Below, piece by piece: positions 62,238 to 64,000 of a stretch of 64,000 nt of DNA. The notes beneath the pieces are model-generated. The model searched no databases, had not been told where the DNA came from, and was given only the letters and a program-made list of their open reading frames with translations. Position 1 is the stretch's first letter, and every line of letters begins with the position of its first letter. The stretch lies in contig CAMUJH010000022.1 of assembly GCA_947089145.1 (NCBI GenBank), forward strand, positions 1 through 64,000. The letters are read 5' to 3'. The position numbers and the translations under genes are program-made. The stretch comes from an uncultured Hungatella sp. Its GTDB lineage: Bacteria > Bacillota > Clostridia > Lachnospirales > Lachnospiraceae.

Positions 62238-62354
62238 GGAAGAGGCCGCCATGAAACGGATTTTCATAACCGGAACATGCTTTGAAGGCTGGAGCATGTC
62301 AGGCAATGCACTGCGGCGCACGCTGATAGCCATACACAATAGGGGGTAGAAAAT

Positions 62355-63038
62355 ATGGACACGCATAAGATTTTAACTTATCTGGAGCATTTAAGTGAAA
62401 ATAATAACCGGGAGTGGTATCACGCCCATAAACAGGAGTACAAGGAAGCCAATGAGGAGTTTGAGGCTTTGATACAGGAGCTGATTGCGGGGATCGGAGC
62501 ATTTGATACAAGTGTTCTCCACAATGTCCCAAAGGATCTGACCTTTAAGCTGGTGAGGGATACCCGGTTCAGCCATGACAAATCGCCGTACAATCCGGCA
62601 TTTCGGGCCCATATCTCTGCCAAGGGAAAGCTTCCGGTGCCGGTGGGGTATTATCTGATGATCAGGCCGGGCAACGCATCTTTTCTGGGAGGCGGGCTGT
62701 TTGCGGATATGTTTAAGGATGCCACATCTATGGTGAGAAATTTCATTGCCGAAAACGGCAGGGAGTGGGAAGAAATTCTTCAGGCGCCGGATTTTCAGAA
62801 AGCGTTTACCGTGCAGGGAACGTCACTGAAAAACGTGCCGGCTGGCTTTGACAAAGAGCACCCTCAGGCTGCTTACTTGAAATTTAAAAGCTGGTATTTG
62901 GAATATCCGGTTTCAGATGAAGACGTTATGGCGGGAGAGGCGTTTGTCAGACAGGCTGTAAAGACGTTTGAGCTTATGAAGCCTTTTAACGACTACCTGA
63001 ACCGGGCTCTTGACGGCTTTTCGATGCCTGCAAGGTAG
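62355..63038 (+). CDS. DUF2461 family protein
   Basis: 227 residues. The motifs NNREWYHAHKQEYKEANEEF, then FKLVRDTRFSHDKSPYNPAF and FLGGGLFADMFKDATSMVRN are typical of the DUF2461/TIGR02453 family. Function unknown, no signal peptide. The ribosome site is AGGGGGTAG. It lies 117 bp after the sigma gene, perhaps on the same transcript. The stretch 63039-63184 holds no gene. Confidence 0.9.
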   Translation: MDTHKILTYLEHLSENNNREWYHAHKQEYKEANEEFEALIQELIAGIGAFDTSVLHNVPKDLTFKLVRDTRFSHDKSPYNPAFRAHISAKGKLPVPVGYYLMIRPGNASFLGGGLFADMFKDATSMVRNFIAENGREWEEILQAPDFQKAFTVQGTSLKNVPAGFDKEHPQAAYLKFKSWYLEYPVSDEDVMAGEAFVRQAVKTFELMKPFNDYLNRALDGFSMPAR

Positions 63039-63184
63039 ACAGCCAGACTGAGGGAAAAGGGGCTGTACCCGGCATGCTCGTCCAAGACAGGGAAGCGCAT
63101 TCATTAATAATTTATTGTCTTTTCCAAAGTTATCTCCGAACATAAAACTTAAAGAGAAACGGTGATTTTCTTGCTGAGTTTTTA

Positions 63185-63213
63185 TTGACACATTCATCAG
63201 GTTTGTATATAAT
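63185..63213 (+). promoter_or_regulatory. Promoter of the response regulator-GGDEF gene
   Basis: TTGACA (63185-63190), spacer 17, TATAAT (63208-63213): consensus. Confidence 0.9.
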
Positions 63214-63267
63214 TCTATTTTGACTAGAACAACAAGTATACTTAGAAAACCGCACAGGGGAGTAGAC

Positions 63268-64000
63268 ATGGAAAAAATATTGATTGTTGATGACAGCCCC
63301 ACACAGGCTCTTCAACTGAAATCTATTTTGGATGATGAATATGACATTACCGTTGCCCAGACGGCCCAGGAGGGGCTTTTGCATGCAAGCTCCGGGGATT
63401 TTTCTCTGATTCTTTTGGATGTGGTTATGCCGGGAATGGACGGCTTCACGCTGTTAAAAAAGCTGCAGGAGGAGATCATTACCCGGAGCGTTCCGGTAAT
63501 TCTGATTACAAGCCTTTCGGATATCCAGCACGAGCAGCTTGGGCTGACATTAGGGGCCGTTGATTACATATCGAAGCCTTTCCATCCCATGATCGTTAAG
63601 GCGAGAGTCAATACCCACATAAAACTATACAGATACCGAAAGCAGGTTGAGCACCAGTCCATGACTGACCAGCTGACAGGAATCGCCAACAGGCGGCAGC
63701 ACGACTGCTACAGCACGGTAAAATGGAATGAGGCCACTCGGCTGAAAGTCCCGTTTTCCGTGTGCATGTTTGACATAGATTATTTTAAAGAGTACAATGA
63801 CACCTTTGGACACCCTGCCGGAGACAAGGTTATCGCCAGCGTGGCAAAGGTAATTGCCTCCCATCTGCAGCGCAGCACGGATTTTCTGGCCCGCTACGGG
63901 GGAGAGGAGTTTGTGGCCTTCTTTTTGCAGGACAGCGCGGCTTCGGCCTTTGAGCATCTGAAGAAAATACGCAAGGCGGTGGAGGATCTGAGGATTCCTC
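63268..64000 (+). CDS. Response regulator-diguanylate cyclase (partial, cut by window end)
   Basis: The ATG at 63268 follows CAGGGGAGTAGAC, and the frame is open to the end of the window. The receiver domain has D8-D9 and phospho-acceptor D51 (LILLDVVMPGMDGFTLLKKL), with K in DYISKPF. The GGDEF domain starts MTDQLTGIANRRQHD, then FDIDYFKEYNDTFGHPAGDK, with the active-site loop GGEEF at residues 211-215. It should make cyclic di-GMP on phosphorylation. No C-terminal end is visible, so a further domain is possible. Confidence 0.93.
   Translation, partial: MEKILIVDDSPTQALQLKSILDDEYDITVAQTAQEGLLHASSGDFSLILLDVVMPGMDGFTLLKKLQEEIITRSVPVILITSLSDIQHEQLGLTLGAVDYISKPFHPMIVKARVNTHIKLYRYRKQVEHQSMTDQLTGIANRRQHDCYSTVKWNEATRLKVPFSVCMFDIDYFKEYNDTFGHPAGDKVIASVAKVIASHLQRSTDFLARYGGEEFVAFFLQDSAASAFEHLKKIRKAVEDLRIP

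Overview
The window looks like a chromosomal segment from an anaerobic Firmicute of the Lachnospiraceae/Clostridia type. The evidence is AGGAGG ribosome sites, frequent GTG/TTG starts, TTGACA-17-TATAAT promoters, a pyruvate:ferredoxin oxidoreductase, a phosphotransbutyrylase/butyrate kinase pair, a radical-SAM peptide system and 2HCT and TTT carboxylate transporters. I saw no tRNA, rRNA, CRISPR array or complete insertion sequence. The segment mixes intact operons with accessory patches full of gene remnants.

Layout: (1) 1-6648, the right end of a BREX phage-defence locus (pglX, pglZ) with an HNH-nuclease remnant in front of pglX and no brxL after pglZ. (2) 6890-8980, small stand-alone genes (cupin, unknown protein, a broken HxlR regulator, a carboxymuconolactone-decarboxylase-like protein). 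(3) 9017-24822, a LacI-controlled carboxylate catabolic island. A carboxyltransferase/decarboxylase subunit and a metallo-hydrolase are transcribed divergently. The lacI gene follows, then a long operon: PFOR, an aconitase-family protein that has lost its cluster cysteines, a fused LeuD-LeuC-type isomerase, phosphate acyltransferase, 2-hydroxycarboxylate transporter, butyrate kinase, a membrane protein and a LeuB-type dehydrogenase. Together they read as: import a 2-hydroxy acid, isomerise it, oxidatively decarboxylate it to a 2-oxo acid, convert that to acyl-CoA and harvest ATP. (4) 24934-29244, a Pho-type module: direct-repeat Pho box, Na/phosphate cotransporter with PhoU domain, response regulator and kinase.

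(5) 29437-32863, a RiPP-type cluster: a Cys-rich ACG-repeat precursor, a radical SAM/SPASM maturase, a flavin-type protein with a ferredoxin tail, a nitroreductase, and a divergent HxlR regulator with a structured leader. (6) 32981-36258, a membrane protein, a two-component system and a small membrane protein, with a 14-bp tandem repeat between the first two genes. (7) 36427-44389, an accessory patch: Rpn-type nuclease, unknown proteins, small membrane proteins, a YARHG lipoprotein, and fragments of an aminotransferase, an ABC ATPase and an RND pump. (8) 44559-50354, a tightly coupled three-gene operon: HD domain + HSP90-like ATPase, orphan phosphoribosyltransferase-domain protein, unknown protein. 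This is the best candidate here for an undescribed system. (9) 50383-60764, ogt, a double (fused) LysR regulator, and a TTT carboxylate transporter joined to pectin-fragment enzymes (esterase-like hydrolase, GH28, GH105). (10) 60910-64000, a truncated Rpn nuclease with a long palindrome, an ECF-like sigma factor, a DUF2461 protein and the start of a response regulator-GGDEF protein cut by the window edge.

All assignments come from reading motifs, lengths and context. No database search was possible.
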